Assembly: GCA_017560945.1 (NCBI GenBank)
Contig: JAFZDY010000057.1
Coordinates: 49,912 to 113,911 of the forward strand
DNA: 64,000 bases
Direction: 5' to 3'
DNA from: Bacteroidaceae bacterium
Lineage (GTDB): Bacteria > Bacteroidota > Bacteroidia > Bacteroidales > Bacteroidaceae
Part shown: positions 26,313-38,000 of the stretch, in pieces
How positions within the stretch are numbered: the first letter of the stretch is position 1
Layout of the letters: each line of letters starts with the position of its first letter
Notes under the pieces: generated by a model
Seen by the model: only the letters and a program-made list of their open reading frames with translations
What the model was told of the DNA's origin: nothing
Databases searched by the model: none
Program-made: the position numbers and the translations under genes

Positions 26313-27881
26313 TCAAAACTCGCTGGTAAAGTGGAAACGAATGTGTTCAAAATCGCTTTGGGCCATCTGAAGCACATAACCGCTATCAGCAAGGAATACA
26401 TCGCGCCCCTCGCGATCCTTTGCCATATATTGATACTTGCGTTTCTTGAATGCTTCCAATTCTGCTGGGTCGTCACTCTCAATCCAACAAGCTTTGTAGA
26501 GGCTGACGGGTTCCCAACGACACTTGGCATTGTACTCATTCTCGAGTCGATACTGAATAACCTCGAACTGCAATTGTCCTACAGTTCCAATGAGTTTGCG
26601 GCCATTAAACTGGTTGACAAAAAGTTGGGCCACACCTTCGTCCATCAATTGATCAATACCCTTGGCCAACTGTTTCTGCTTCATAGGGTCAGCATTCTCG
26701 ATATACTTGAACATCTCGGGAGAGAAGCTGGGAATACCACGAAAATGGAGTTTTTCACCCTCGGTAAGGGTATCACCAATCTTGAACGTGCCATTATCGG
26801 GAAGACCTATGATATCACCTGCCCAAGCCTCATCGACGGTAGTTTTACGCTGTGCCATGAATTGTGTAGGACTGGAGAAACGCATCGTCTTGTCGTGACG
26901 TACGTGATAGTAAGGGGTATTGCGTGAGAACTTACCCGAACACACTTTGCAGAAAGCAATACATGAGCGGTGATTAGGGTCAATGTTGGCCGTAATCTTA
27001 AAGATGAATCCAGTAAACTTCTCCTCATCAGGCTTCACTTCGCGTTCCTCTGTCTTGGTAGGACGAGGACTGGGTGCAATCTCAACAAAGGTGTTGAGAA
27101 GTTCCTCCACACCGAAATTGTTCAACGCTGAACCAAAGAACACGGGTGCTAACTCGCCCTTGAGGTACTCAGTAGTCTCAAACTCAGGATAGACACCTTC
27201 GAGCAATTCCAATTCTCCACGAAGTTTGTCTGCAAGAGTAGAACCTATCTGACGGTCGAGTTCTTCGGTATTAACATCCACCGCAACCTTTTCGGCTACC
27301 ACTTGCTTAGAGGGTTGGAAGAGGTTGAGATTATGCTCATAGAGATTATACACACCCTTGAAACGTTCACCACTCTCAATAGGCCATGTAAGGGGACGAA
27401 CATGAATACGGAGTTCCTCCTCCAATTCATCCAAAAGGTCAAAAGGGTCCTTTGCCTCGCGGTCCATCTTGTTGACAAAAATGATAACGGGAGTATTGCG
27501 CATACGACACACCTCCATCAGTTTGCGTGTCTGAGTTTCCACACCCTTAGCACCATCGACTACAATGATAACGGAATCTACAGCTGTAAGAGTACGATAG
27601 GTATCTTCAGCAAAGTCCTGGTGACCTGGGGTATCGAGGATGTTAATTTTATAGTCACGATAATCAAACTCCATCACAGAGGTTGTTACCGAGATACCAC
27701 GTTGTTTCTCGATATCCATCCAGTCGGAAGTTGCAGTTTTCTTAATCTTATTACTCTTTACTGCTCCGGCTACTTGTATCTGACCTCCGAAAAGCAAGAG
27801 TTTTTCTGTCAACGATGTTTTACCAGCGTCGGGGTGTGCGATAATCGCAAAGGTTCTTCTTCTTTCAATCTCTTGGTTCAT
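26313..27881 (-). CDS. prfC: Peptide chain release factor 3
   Basis: The 522-residue GTPase recycles class I release factors after termination. G1 is AHPDAGKTS, with SVMEFDY and [14 protein letters not shown] (G3) and [14 protein letters not shown] (G4) following in order. The C-terminal part shows [12 protein letters not shown] and [16 protein letters not shown] start at the ATG at 27881 ([14 protein letters not shown]); the longer frame starts with GTG at 27899 inside a half copy of the palindromic repeat. The gene is 48 bases downstream of rfbD and probably in its operon. Confidence 0.94.
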   Translation of the reverse strand: MNQEIERRRTFAIIAHPDAGKTSLTEKLLLFGGQIQVAGAVKSNKIKKTATSDWMDIEKQRGISVTTSVMEFDYRDYKINILDTPGHQDFAEDTYRTLTAVDSVIIVVDGAKGVETQTRKLMEVCRMRNTPVIIFVNKMDREAKDPFDLLDELEEELRIHVRPLTWPIESGERFKGVYNLYEHNLNLFQPSKQVVAEKVAVDVNTEELDRQIGSTLADKLRGELELLEGVYPEFETTEYLKGELAPVFFGSALNNFGVEELLNTFVEIAPSPRPTKTEEREVKPDEEKFTGFIFKITANIDPNHRSCIAFCKVCSGKFSRNTPYYHVRHDKTMRFSSPTQFMAQRKTTVDEAWAGDIIGLPDNGTFKIGDTLTEGEKLHFRGIPSFSPEMFKYIENADPMKQKQLAKGIDQLMDEGVAQLFVNQFNGRKLIGTVGQLQFEVIQYRLENEYNAKCRWEPVSLYKACWIESDDPAELEAFKKRKYQYMAKDREGRDVFLADSGYVLQMAQSDFEHIRFHFTSEF

Positions 27882-27894
27882 AATTTTATCTTTT

Positions 27895-27910
27895 GGCACG
27901 GATTACATAG
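27895..27910. repeat. Half copy of the ATCCGTG-family repeat
   Basis: GGCACGGATTACATAG matches the left arm exactly, with no right arm. It lies between rfbD and prfC. Confidence 0.6.
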
Positions 27911-27929
27911 TTCCATGCGGCGTGATTTT

Positions 27930-28781
27930 TTATAACTCGCTGATGCAAGTCTCTAATGAATCTTCCCAATAGGGAATCTCTATATTCAAAGTTTCTTTAA
28001 TCTTCGTTTTATCAAGTACAGAATAGTGTGGACGAGCAGCAGGAGTAGGATACTCCTCGGTATGTAGCGGGCGAACATGACAAGTGGTGATACCTGCTAT
28101 GCGATGAATGGCTCGGGTAAAATCGAACCACGAGCAGACACCTTCGTTGCTAAAATGATATATACCTGCAGGCACATCTTTGGCTATGGCCACATAGATA
28201 GCACGAGCCAAATCACGTGCATAAGTGGGTGTTCCTATCTGATCAAAGATAACACCCAATTGTTCTTTCTCTCGTCCGAGACGTATCATGGTCTTCACGA
28301 AATTGTTGCCAAATGTGGAGTACAACCATGCGGTACGAATAATCATCGTACGTTCACAAAGACGAGCCGCCTCTTGTTCTCCTGCTAATTTGGTTCGACC
28401 ATATACAGAATTGGGACAAGTAGATTCTGTCTCACGATAAGGAATATGGTTAGTACCATCGAACACATAGTCGGTAGAGACCTGAATCAGTGCAGCACCA
28501 CGTACTGCAGCAGCCTTAGCCAAATATCCAGGAGCGATATGATTGAGTTTGTCACAAAGCTCGACATTCTCTTCAGCCTTATCCACGGCCGTATAAGCGG
28601 CACAGTTGACAATACAATCAATCTCGTTCTTTTGCACGAAATCTATCACAGCCTGCTCATCACATATATCCAATTCCTGTACATCAGTAAAGAAATAGAT
28701 ATACTCGGGGTACTCGGAAGAGAGTACCCTCATTTCGTTTCCCAACTGTCCGTTGGCTCCTGTAATCAATATATTCTTCAT
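27930..28781 (-). CDS. rfbD: dTDP-4-dehydrorhamnose reductase
   Basis: The 283-residue NAD(P)-dependent reductase makes dTDP-L-rhamnose for surface polysaccharides. Rossmann motif ILITGANGQLG, VNCAAYTAVDKAE, VSTDYVFDGTN, YGRTKLAGEQ (YxxxK catalytic) and IRTAWLYS are all present. The frame's first codon is GTG at 28784; the next codon, ATG at 28781, is the more likely start. The other rhamnose genes (rfbABC) are not nearby. It is grouped with DUF4924 and prfC. Confidence 0.92.
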   Translation of the reverse strand: MKNILITGANGQLGNEMRVLSSEYPEYIYFFTDVQELDICDEQAVIDFVQKNEIDCIVNCAAYTAVDKAEENVELCDKLNHIAPGYLAKAAAVRGAALIQVSTDYVFDGTNHIPYRETESTCPNSVYGRTKLAGEQEAARLCERTMIIRTAWLYSTFGNNFVKTMIRLGREKEQLGVIFDQIGTPTYARDLARAIYVAIAKDVPAGIYHFSNEGVCSWFDFTRAIHRIAGITTCHVRPLHTEEYPTPAARPHYSVLDKTKIKETLNIEIPYWEDSLETCISEL

Positions 28782-28854
28782 CACGATTCCTTATTTTACT
28801 TATTAACGAGTTTGACATCCCAGCGATGCCCAACACATTAATTTTTGTCTGTAA

Positions 28855-29400
28855 TTACTCCAATTCCAACTCTCCAGCCTTATCCTTTTTATAATAATCA
28901 CTCAAAAGTCCCAATAACTGACTGATGGCCTTTGTGGCTTGCAAAGTCCCTTCACTGATCTCACGCTTTTGCAATTTAAGAAGTAAAACGCCATAAAGTG
29001 CATCAAAACAATTCTCCAACTCAGTGAGATTGCGGTTATCCCCTTGTGTACGTAACTCCACGATGAAAGGCAAAGCCTTGTAATATGCCGCGTTATAAAA
29101 TGGATATTTTGTAGATTTCAGCAACTGTAAATGCAAATCAGTAAGCAGGGTAATAACATTCTTGTTTATCTGAAGATGTCCGTTTTCCAACACGCCTTCC
29201 AAACGTATCATTTCCACTAAATTCTCGTACCACTCTACCAATTGGGATTCACGCTCGGCATCCAAACGAGCAGGTGCAATCAATGTCTGCTTGATACGCT
29301 CTATATCTGCACCATTGGCTCGTATCAAATCCTCAACCTGCCACATATACAACAGGTACTCGGCAATATTATTCTCCTTCAGTTGTTTTGAGATAAACAC
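28855..29400 (-). CDS. DUF4924 family protein
   Basis: The 181-residue helical cytoplasmic protein starts (GTG)FISKQLKENNIAEYLLYMWQ, the DUF4924 pattern. A GTG is the only practical start because an in-frame TAA lies six bases upstream. The second half contains ELRTQGDNRNLTELENCFD. The function of DUF4924 is unknown. It lies between the LysE-type transporter and rfbD in what looks like a conserved Bacteroidales order. Upstream is an A/T repeat of the AATTATGAATT type. Confidence 0.82.
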   Translation of the reverse strand: MFISKQLKENNIAEYLLYMWQVEDLIRANGADIERIKQTLIAPARLDAERESQLVEWYENLVEMIRLEGVLENGHLQINKNVITLLTDLHLQLLKSTKYPFYNAAYYKALPFIVELRTQGDNRNLTELENCFDALYGVLLLKLQKREISEGTLQATKAISQLLGLLSDYYKKDKAGELELE

Positions 29401-29407
29401 TTTTTAT

Positions 29408-29458
29408 ATGAATTATGAGTTTAAATTATGAGTTTAAATTATGAATTATAAATAATAA
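29408..29458. repeat. AAATTATGA(A/G)TT word repeat
   Basis: Four successive ATGAATTATGAGTTTAAATT-like words. A short-word A/T repeat between two leftward genes. Confidence 0.6.
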
Positions 29459-29511
29459 CAATCCCTACATTCAAAAGAAACATAGAAAAGGACAGAGGAG
29501 AGGATCCCCCG

Positions 29512-30177
29512 TCAGTACAATGTTTTACCTATCAAAGTAAAAATGGCACTTATGACAGAGGCCAACATTACCACCACGCCAATGACGCGATTCAGCAACC
29601 AAATACCACGCAAGTCAAAACGAGTACGCAACTTGTTTACTAAATAGGTAATTGCGAACCACCAGGTGATGGCTCCACCCAGAATAGCCAAATATCCAAT
29701 GGACTGCTCATACAAAAATCGCTCGGGTAAAACGAATGAAAAACGAGCGAACAATCCAATAAACAATAAAATGATAAATGGATTGGAAAGAGTCACAAAG
29801 AAGGCTGTTACAAAATTGCGCACCAAACTACCTTTCGTAGCAGATATCGGTCGAATGTTTTGGGCAGGATTGCTACGGAATGTATACACGCCAAAACAAA
29901 ATAGCATAATGCTACCTATCAACTGAAAATAGTAGAGTGTTTGAGGATTCTCAATGAAATCAACCACAAAACTCATACCATATCCTGTAATGAGAGCGTA
30001 TATAATATCACTGAGAGCTGCACCCAATCCAGTAACAAACCCATACCAACGCCCCTTGTTCAATGTTCGTTGGATACAAAGCACCCCTACAGGCCCCATT
30101 GGAGCCGATACAACGACCCCGATAATAAACCCTTTTATCAATAGGTCAAGTACGGTGATTTGCTCGAACCAATTCAT
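29512..30177 (-). CDS. LysE-family amino acid exporter
   Basis: The 221-residue inner-membrane protein has about six hydrophobic segments. The first carries the LysE/RhtB signature GFIIGVVVSAPMGPVGVLCIQRTL, and YGFVTGLGAALSDIIYA follows. LysE/RhtB proteins export amino acids; the substrate is unknown here. A -7-like CATCTTTGC on the minus strand at 30181-30189 ends only three bases before the ATG, so the mRNA may be leaderless or the true start may be internal. It probably leads the operon with DUF4924, rfbD and prfC. Confidence 0.88.
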   Translation of the reverse strand: MNWFEQITVLDLLIKGFIIGVVVSAPMGPVGVLCIQRTLNKGRWYGFVTGLGAALSDIIYALITGYGMSFVVDFIENPQTLYYFQLIGSIMLFCFGVYTFRSNPAQNIRPISATKGSLVRNFVTAFFVTLSNPFIILLFIGLFARFSFVLPERFLYEQSIGYLAILGGAITWWFAITYLVNKLRTRFDLRGIWLLNRVIGVVVMLASVISAIFTLIGKTLY

Positions 30178-30180
30178 AAT

Positions 30181-30189
30181 GCAAAGATG
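30181..30189 (-). promoter_or_regulatory. -7-like box abutting the LysE-type gene
   Basis: CATCTTTGC is one mismatch from TAnnTTTGC. Transcription would start at about the ATG at 30177. Confidence 0.4.
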
Positions 30190-30302
30190 ACACTTTTTTG
30201 TGACATGAAAGGTATATCTTTACACTTTTTTGCATTCATCGTTGTTTTTATCCACGGATTACGCATGCTTTTGCATTATTACCATTCAAAACTTAGCAAA
30301 AC

Positions 30303-30340
30303 TGCATATAACCCTCTTCCGTAAAACAGGATTATATGCA
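30303..30340 (-). terminator. Terminator of the DUF5723 operon
   Basis: TGCATATAA and TTATATGCA arms with extra CCCT/AGG pairing form a long stem about 37 bases after the DUF5723 stop. Confidence 0.65.
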
Positions 30341-30376
30341 GCCGCACGTGATATGTATAGATCGTATAGATCGGTA

Positions 30377-31771
30377 TTATTTACGACGTCCAAATGGAAT
30401 AGAGACACCGAAAGTAAAGTTTGCGTTTACGTTATTGATAGGAACATACTGAGGTGAAACATCCATAATCATATAGTCGCTACCTAAGAACATGGACAAT
30501 CCTGCAGGATGGAAATTAAGCATCCAACCAAGTTCTTTACCATATGTAGAAACACCATAGTTAACAGAAGCCTCTAACCAACGAAGGGGAGAAAGAGTCA
30601 AATAACCACGAAGATCATACAAGTCATTCACGTCACTGAAACGGTTGGTATATAATACACCCACAGACATTTTCTTGTAAAACGGCATTTCATACTCTGC
30701 ACCCAAATACATGGTAGCAGCCAACTTTGTCTTTACACTTTCAGCATGGTTCCCATCGGGGTAAAGTTCCAACATCTTTTCTGCATCTTCTTGGATTTCA
30801 TCCAATTGATCTTCTACGCTAGACTCGAAATCATTAATATCAATTTCCTGAAATCCTTCAAAACGAATTTGTGAATCTTTGGTCTTAGCCTTAATCATAT
30901 GCTTCCAATTGATGGAACCTAAATCTACTAAAGACGCAGAAACCTTGAGACCATCTACAAGGTCTTTGAAATCATAAGTTGCTCCCAAATCAATTGCATA
31001 TCCAGAAGCCATAGGAGAATTGATTTGCATTTCAGCACCATCAACCTGCCCACTTTCATCAAGTGTCCAATTCGTTTCACCCGCAGTTGCAATATAGCCC
31101 GTAGCATATGATTCAACCATCCAAATATTATCTTGTAGAGTAAGATTCATTTTATCTACATTCAAATTGGCATAAGCTAAACCTACTAGATACTTGAAAT
31201 TAGCACCCACACGGAGGTTTTCAGTAATCTCTCGTGAATGGCCTATTGTTATAGCCGCATAGTTCATTGAATTCATATTTAGGCCCGAGAAAGAATAGTA
31301 GTCTTTTGAGAAGCCTCTCTTCATAAACTCAAACATACCTTTGGGTAGGTTAATACCCACTTGAGAACGTAAAGTCAAATTCAATGTATTGTAACCTCCG
31401 AAGCCTCTGAATCCTAATGCAAAAAGAGTCATGTCAAGATTTAGATCAAACTTGGTCTTGGGAGAAATGCCACTCAAGAACTCATCCGCACTGACTGATT
31501 TATGCATAAACGTAACCAACTCATTCTCGCCATAAGGATATAGGAAATTTGATAGTCCGACGTTACTATTCAAAGACACTCCCATGTTACCCAATATAGG
31601 AAAACTAAGATAATTACGTTCAGCCTTCATCGCAGGATTCATCTGCATATTATGAAATGCTCCATCCATAAAATAGGATGACTTAGCACTTTGTGCCTCC
31701 ACATTCATAACTGAGGACGCAACTACTAAAGCAGCAATAATATATTTGATATATTTCATAGTCTTTACCAT
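30377..31771 (-). CDS. DUF5723-type outer-membrane beta-barrel-like protein
   Basis: The 464-residue product has a signal peptide ending VMNVEA-QSAKSS and then alternating beta-rich sequence ending FGVSIPFGRRK, as in PorP/FadL-like Bacteroidetes barrels. The N-terminal GAFHNMQMNPAM segment fits DUF5723. An inner ATG at 31759 is an alternative start. It begins 6 bases after the large lipoprotein gene stops, so the two are co-transcribed and may work together at the cell surface. No substrate can be deduced. Confidence 0.78.
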   Translation of the reverse strand: MVKTMKYIKYIIAALVVASSVMNVEAQSAKSSYFMDGAFHNMQMNPAMKAERNYLSFPILGNMGVSLNSNVGLSNFLYPYGENELVTFMHKSVSADEFLSGISPKTKFDLNLDMTLFALGFRGFGGYNTLNLTLRSQVGINLPKGMFEFMKRGFSKDYYSFSGLNMNSMNYAAITIGHSREITENLRVGANFKYLVGLAYANLNVDKMNLTLQDNIWMVESYATGYIATAGETNWTLDESGQVDGAEMQINSPMASGYAIDLGATYDFKDLVDGLKVSASLVDLGSINWKHMIKAKTKDSQIRFEGFQEIDINDFESSVEDQLDEIQEDAEKMLELYPDGNHAESVKTKLAATMYLGAEYEMPFYKKMSVGVLYTNRFSDVNDLYDLRGYLTLSPLRWLEASVNYGVSTYGKELGWMLNFHPAGLSMFLGSDYMIMDVSPQYVPINNVNANFTFGVSIPFGRRK

Positions 31772-31777
31772 TTGTTA

Positions 31778-34700
31778 TTATTCATCTAAATTTATATTCA
31801 CATCACCAGTAACCTCCAATACGATATTCGTAATGTGTATACCCTGATCTGGGCTAAGTCCTTCACCTCCCACAGTTTCATCTGCACCAGCCTTAATCAA
31901 AAGATTCAGTTTATCCAACTTACGAAGTTTGTCACCCTGACTTCTAACAACCAATTGGAAATTCTCATCTTGATTTTCTGTATCATTCGAACCACTCACA
32001 CTCTCACCATTACCCGCAGCAATCTGTATATCTTCAATCTCTACACCTTCAATCACATTTCCATCGACATCAAGAGGTTCTATGGTAAGTGTCAAACCAA
32101 CAGGGATAGTATTTCGAATATTCATTCCTAATTTCAAACCTACATTGGTAAAGTTTTCCAATGCATCACCCAAATCTTGATTCAAGTCTTCTATGAGTTC
32201 TGAATATTCAAAATGCATATTCTCAAATTTCACAGGTACTACAATATCATACTCAGGATGGAATACCAAATCCTTCGACAAATCAACATGATGGGTCACA
32301 CTTTCATCAATCGTAGGTATCAACTCTATGTCCAATGAACTGGGTATCTTCTTAAGCAAATTACCCAAATTAGGAATTACCACATTTGTATATCCATCCA
32401 AAAGAGTTTCCTTATTTGTCAACAAGAACTTCATTTCACGAGTAATCACCTCACCTGTCACTTCATCGTAAATAGCAGATCCAATGAGAATTTCCGTTTC
32501 TACACAAGATGTTTCAATAATATTTCCATTATCGTCTTTTCCAAACAAAGATAAAGCCATCTTTACTGGTACACCTACAGGGTTATCAATATTAAACTTA
32601 ATCTGTGGATCAGACAAAGTGATAGTATTACCATCATCTTTCAAGAAATCCAAATCCTCACCAAGGTCAAAATCTATGGTTTCATGAATATCATCTATTG
32701 TTCCATTATAGATTCCACTAAACTTCTCCACTTCCATTTCTCCAATATTGAAGTTTACATTGATTCCTATGTCTTTACCCAGAATAGTAGAATGCATCTC
32801 TGATTCATCAATAGAAGCCTCACCAATAATAGGTATATCCTTACTATATACCAAATAGCGATTACCATCAGTTGAATCTTTCAATTCGATTCCACCATTA
32901 AATTCATTAGTAAAATCTATTTTTTCTGCCAACAAAGCAACTTCTAACTTTCCATTTATGGGATTATAATCTTTTGTAATAGTCATCTTTCCACCATCAA
33001 ATGTTACGCATTCATCTTCACTTGACAATACCAAGAAAGAAGGAAGTTCCACATTCAGAGTTAAATGGACATCGGAGTTAAGGTCATCCATTCCTTCCAT
33101 TTCTACAACCAAATTAATGGGCACTTCGTTAGCAAATTCAATACTTTCAATTCGCTTAACACCATCATCAATGCTTTCATTTATAGAGAATGAAGTATGT
33201 TCTTCTATATCTTCATGGATAGCCTCAGTCGTCACTACTGCATCATCAATAGTTAAATGAGTTTCTCCCATGGTGAAAGTCACATTTTTACTTTTCAAAC
33301 TCTCCAATGTTGAATTTAACGATTCCAAGTCGGCTTCACCAAGTTTCAGAACTCCATCTTCATCTGAAACCACACTGATTGAGGCCATGGCGTTCAAGTC
33401 GCACTTATCATCGATAACTTCTGTGTACACATCGATACGATCAACAGCTAATTCCCACGTAAAATTATGCAATTCATTCACATCGCTAATAAAGAATGCA
33501 TGTTCTCTTTTACTATATGTAACACCCTCAGGATAGCGGCATTTACTTAAATCCAATACAAAATTTGCAGGGAACGATAGTTTTAATTGGCATCCTTGTT
33601 TCAAATTGAATGGTTCAAATCCACCATCACCCAAGTCAGTAGTAAAATTGATTATACTATTTGCAGCATCAAATTCGATATATTCGATTTCTTTAATAAG
33701 GTCCAAATTATCAAAATGTGCAGAAAAATCAAAGTCCATTTGTTCAAAATCCACCTCTATATCGTTGGTGCAACCTTTAGCGTCCTCAAATGACACCTTG
33801 TGATTCATACCCACAAGGAATTTAAAATCGTCCAAATCCGTATTGGCAGAAACAGAGATTTCACCATTTACTGAATATTCAACCACATAGGTAATTTTGT
33901 CTTCCAAAGAAATACTTCCATTGACATGTTTTTCACTCAATCCTACCATTTTTTCAATATAGAATTGGAGCATAGTAATTTCACCTTTGGCTTCAACATC
34001 TGTAACAGAAACCGTACGATTATTGTTTGACAGACTATATTTCTCAGCATTAGGCGCATTCTTGTCAAGACGAAGAACGAACTCTTCGGGAAAGGTTGCT
34101 GTAAACGAAATGTATTTATTTACTCCGTCCAAAATGTCAGGATTGGTAATCTTGAATTGAATCAAATTATTCAATGTAATATCAGTAATCTCCTTAATCT
34201 CAACGGGGAGCGCATAATCAAGTTCAAAAGCCACTTCTTCAACATCTGTATCAACCTTTTGATTCAACTGAATCTTGATTTCTTGCATACTTCCAGATGC
34301 TTTTAAAGCCTCTATTTGATTTTTCATTTCAGAAGTATACAACTCCTTTGTAACTGCAGTAGTCAAACTCGGCAACGATTCATTCAAGTCTTCAATTGAC
34401 ACTTCGTTAACACCAAATTCTTGTTCCTTTTTTACTTCATTCAGCACGGTCTCTTCAATAGTTACGTTATCAAACTGGAATGTGCTAGTATGAGTAATGG
34501 GATCAATATTAATCTTGATGGGATCAATATCAATATCAATTGGGTCAATCACATCTGACTTCTTAATACTATAAACCCCATTTATGGTGTCTAACAAATC
34601 AATATCATTGACATCAATTAGCGAATCTAATACAATGGGTTTGAAATTACCTATTGGCAAACTTATTCTATTGCCCGCAATCGTTACTTCCTTAATTATT

Positions 34701-34786
34701 TCCTTATTGAGGTCATAGGTGTTGTCTATACATCCACAACAAAGAATCAAACTCCCCCATAGGAGATACTTCGCTCTCTTTTTCAT
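31778..34786 (-). CDS. Large acidic surface-type lipoprotein, function unknown
   Basis: I do not recognise a named family. The 1002-residue product has a lipoprotein signal (MKKRAKYLLW, lipobox LCCGC) followed by NTYDLNKEI. The rest is rich in Asp, Glu, Ile and Val in alternating beta-strand patterns, with repeated modules such as FTATFPEEFVLRLDKNA, LKLSFPANFVLDLSKC and NVELPSFLVLSSEDE, suggesting several tandem beta-sandwich domains. A D/I repeat (IDPIDIDIDPIKINIDPI) lies near residues 80-97. It is the first gene of a two-gene operon with the DUF5723 barrel, from a good promoter. More AT-rich than its surroundings. A secreted partner or assembly protein for the barrel is an inference. Confidence 0.8.
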   Translation of the reverse strand: MKKRAKYLLWGSLILCCGCIDNTYDLNKEIIKEVTIAGNRISLPIGNFKPIVLDSLIDVNDIDLLDTINGVYSIKKSDVIDPIDIDIDPIKINIDPITHTSTFQFDNVTIEETVLNEVKKEQEFGVNEVSIEDLNESLPSLTTAVTKELYTSEMKNQIEALKASGSMQEIKIQLNQKVDTDVEEVAFELDYALPVEIKEITDITLNNLIQFKITNPDILDGVNKYISFTATFPEEFVLRLDKNAPNAEKYSLSNNNRTVSVTDVEAKGEITMLQFYIEKMVGLSEKHVNGSISLEDKITYVVEYSVNGEISVSANTDLDDFKFLVGMNHKVSFEDAKGCTNDIEVDFEQMDFDFSAHFDNLDLIKEIEYIEFDAANSIINFTTDLGDGGFEPFNLKQGCQLKLSFPANFVLDLSKCRYPEGVTYSKREHAFFISDVNELHNFTWELAVDRIDVYTEVIDDKCDLNAMASISVVSDEDGVLKLGEADLESLNSTLESLKSKNVTFTMGETHLTIDDAVVTTEAIHEDIEEHTSFSINESIDDGVKRIESIEFANEVPINLVVEMEGMDDLNSDVHLTLNVELPSFLVLSSEDECVTFDGGKMTITKDYNPINGKLEVALLAEKIDFTNEFNGGIELKDSTDGNRYLVYSKDIPIIGEASIDESEMHSTILGKDIGINVNFNIGEMEVEKFSGIYNGTIDDIHETIDFDLGEDLDFLKDDGNTITLSDPQIKFNIDNPVGVPVKMALSLFGKDDNGNIIETSCVETEILIGSAIYDEVTGEVITREMKFLLTNKETLLDGYTNVVIPNLGNLLKKIPSSLDIELIPTIDESVTHHVDLSKDLVFHPEYDIVVPVKFENMHFEYSELIEDLNQDLGDALENFTNVGLKLGMNIRNTIPVGLTLTIEPLDVDGNVIEGVEIEDIQIAAGNGESVSGSNDTENQDENFQLVVRSQGDKLRKLDKLNLLIKAGADETVGGEGLSPDQGIHITNIVLEVTGDVNINLDE

Positions 34787-34876
34787 AATTCCCTTCAGAT
34801 TTTATGTTTGTTTAAGATTTAATGTCTACATAGCACAAAAAAGTATCCTAAGCACTCTTTTGTTTTACAAGATTTT

Positions 34877-34909
34877 GCAAATGTATACAATTATTCCAAT
34901 ACGAACAAA
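34877..34909 (-). promoter_or_regulatory. Promoter of the lipoprotein-DUF5723 operon
   Basis: On the minus strand TTTG (34906-34909) and TACATTTGC (34877-34885) are separated by 20 bases. The leader is about 90 bases. Confidence 0.75.
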
Positions 34910-34979
34910 GAAAATTTCCTAAATATTTACGATAATATAAAATTGTGTGTTCAGTAAGTCATCATACTGATATATTCCG

Positions 34980-34988
34980 TATATTTGC
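34980..34988 (+). promoter_or_regulatory. -7 box for the alpha-2-macroglobulin gene
   Basis: TATATTTGC, 30 bases before the ATG at 35019, divergent from the lipoprotein promoter. No clear -33 TTTG. Confidence 0.65.
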
Positions 34989-35018
34989 AGCATTGATTAA
35001 AACTAATAAGGTTAACAT

Positions 35019-38000
35019 ATGAAGCGATTTATATTCACTATACTCATTTTTACATTAGTAGGTTTGTGTACTTTATCGGCACAAAGTTATAATCAAATGT
35101 GGGAAGAGATTGAGCAAGCGGAAAAAGAAGGAAAGCCACAAACAGCCATAAGCACTGCACAAAAGATATTCATGAAAGCCCAGCAGGAGCGACTTGCTCC
35201 ACAAATGATGCGGGCTTACTTGACAGCAATGGCACACCGTAAGCACCTAAGTATTGATAGTCTCTATGTGGATATCAAAGAACTGGAAGATTGGGCATCC
35301 AATCCCATAACGTCCGTCAACGATGCGGCTATACTACATTCTCTATTAGGAAGCATTTATACCAACTCCGCACGTGGGAAATATACCAATCAAGTAATAG
35401 CAGAACTTCCCGAAGATATGAGTGAGTGGACACGACTGATGTATTATCAAAGGGCATTCGACCACTTTATGACTTCAGTAAGCCGTTTGGAAGAATTGCG
35501 CAAATATTCAACTCATGATTACTCCCCCATCATGTTTTATGGTGTATGGAGCAACTATTACGACCACGACATGATGCACCTTATCGGTCGTCGTGCAGCC
35601 TTTGGTATACGCGACATTGAAAATCAGTTAAGCAGGGCATATAAACAGACTGAATGGAAAAGTTTTACCCTTGACTATGAACAGTTTAGAAAAGATACAC
35701 TGACACCAATTTCTGCATACGACTGTCCCACACAAGTGATGCGTATTTTCCAACGAATGTTATCACTGATAAATCCTGATGAACAACCTGACGGATGGAT
35801 ATTTATGGAATTAAACCGTTTAAATGTTATACCTGAATATTTAAAAAATGATGAAACATACGATGAGCACCTCAGTCTGCTTTATCGTATGAAGGAACGT
35901 TTCAATACATCCGAACTTTGTGGATGTATCTTTCTTGACATTGCAAAAATCTATCAACGACAACAAAAATATCCAGAAGCATTGGAAGCCCTGCGGGAAG
36001 GAATGAAAAAGTATCCTACATACAAGGGTGTAAATTTGTTGTACAATATGGAAAATGAGATATTGCAACCTTATTTTTATATGTTCAATATCGAAGACAG
36101 CTACTTTTATCCAGAAGAATCACTCCAATTAAGTGTCAGACACCGCAATCTTAACCATTTTACCATTTGGCTTCGTAGTGTGGATTGTCCATTCGACACT
36201 CTTCAAAAATACTACAATCAACCAGAAGAACTGAAGAAATACAGCAAGTTTCACAGCGAACACAAATTCCAATTGGAAAATCATGCAAAACTCTTACAAA
36301 AAGACACCATAGTAAACCTCACCTTGCCACACACCAACGGAGTGTATCTAATTGAGAGCCTTGCTAATGGAAAAGGATCCAACCTTTCAATGCTCTACTT
36401 ATCACCTTTTCAAATATTGGAATTACAACAACCAGGAAATATCACCACATACACTGTAGTGGATAATAAAAGCGGGCACCCCATCCCAAATGCTACAATG
36501 CAAATAGCGACACAGGAACAAAAGACAAAAGAAATGAAGGTGATAGAAACTCACTTAACAGACAAACAAGGAAGTGTCAGCATAGAAAGCAAAACGGACG
36601 AGATGTTCATTCGAATAAGTACCGAGACTGACAATACTATGCCTTATGTCTATACGAGTACTAATTGGAATCGCCCAACAGAGGAGAAGAAACAAATCTA
36701 TACGAAACTAATCTCAGATCGAGCCACCTTCCGCCCTGGACAGACCATATACATAAAGGGTATAAGTTACTGGCACCTTCCAAACGATAGCATACATACT
36801 GCCAAAAATGAGACCTTCAACTTGAAACTAACAGATCCCAAAGGAGAAATTTTAAGAGAAAAGATTGTAAAGACCAATGATTTCGGTTCATTCTCTACCG
36901 AATTTCTTCTACCTATAGAAGCCTTGAATGGAAATTATCAAATAAAGATAGATAATGATCCTATAAAGATTGGCACGAGTCTCAGTTTTCGTATAGAGGA
37001 GTACAAATTACCCACTTTCGAAGTGACTTTTGATAAGGTGATGGTTGCATATGCCATTGGCGACACCGTCACATTGACAGGAGAAGCACGTAGCTACAGT
37101 GGAGTACCCATAGCGAACGGGAAAGTAGCATACCATATAAGTTTGAATCATGAAGGATGGTTGCATGGTTGGGATGGTGTCGATTATAAATATGAGGAAG
37201 ATCAAGGCAATACCACCACCGATGAAGAAGGACGTTTCAATATCAAAGTACATTTGAAGGAGATTCCCAATATAAATAGATTCTGTTGGTGGAGATACGA
37301 TTGTTCCATCACTGCTGATGTCACGTCCACTTCAGGGGAAAGTCACGATGCAAACACAACTCTTCAATTGAGAAGTTGTCCATTGGTTCTCTATATAAAA
37401 CAAAAAGATTTCTACAACAAGAAAGGATTCCCTCATCCGTTTACCTTCCGCGTTACCAACTTAAATGATGAACTTGTAGAAACACAAGTAACGTATAACA
37501 TCTATCAAGCAGATGAATCAAACGAACAAAATCGTAACCTGATTTATCAGGGTAGTGTACAATCTAACACCTCATTGTCACTGGATTTCTTGGACAAATT
37601 GCCCTCAGCATACTACATAGTGGAAGCCACCACTGCACTTGAAGGAAAGACTGATAGTACACGTACTAATACAAGTTTCTATCTCTTCGCAGAAAATGAG
37701 ACAAAAGTGCCATTAGGGAAAAACAATTGGTTCTATTGGTTAGAGGATGAAGTGGATATAGGAGAACCTGCTCGATTGCAATTCGGCACAACTGAACAAG
37801 ATGCATACATTATGATGGATGTATTCTCGGAAAATGCTCACATCGATAGCCGCAGGTTCTATATGACTGATACGATACAAAACTTTACTTTTGATTATCT
37901 CCCCCAATATGGTAACGGAATGCATGTACATGTCACTTATGTAAAGAATGGGAAAGTATACAACTTCTCCCATAATATAAACAAAAAAAGGTCTGACAGA

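Noticed and set aside
27882-27899. Earlier GTG start for prfC
   Set aside because: The GTG is inside a half copy of the palindromic repeat, and the ATG at 27881 gives the family N-terminus.
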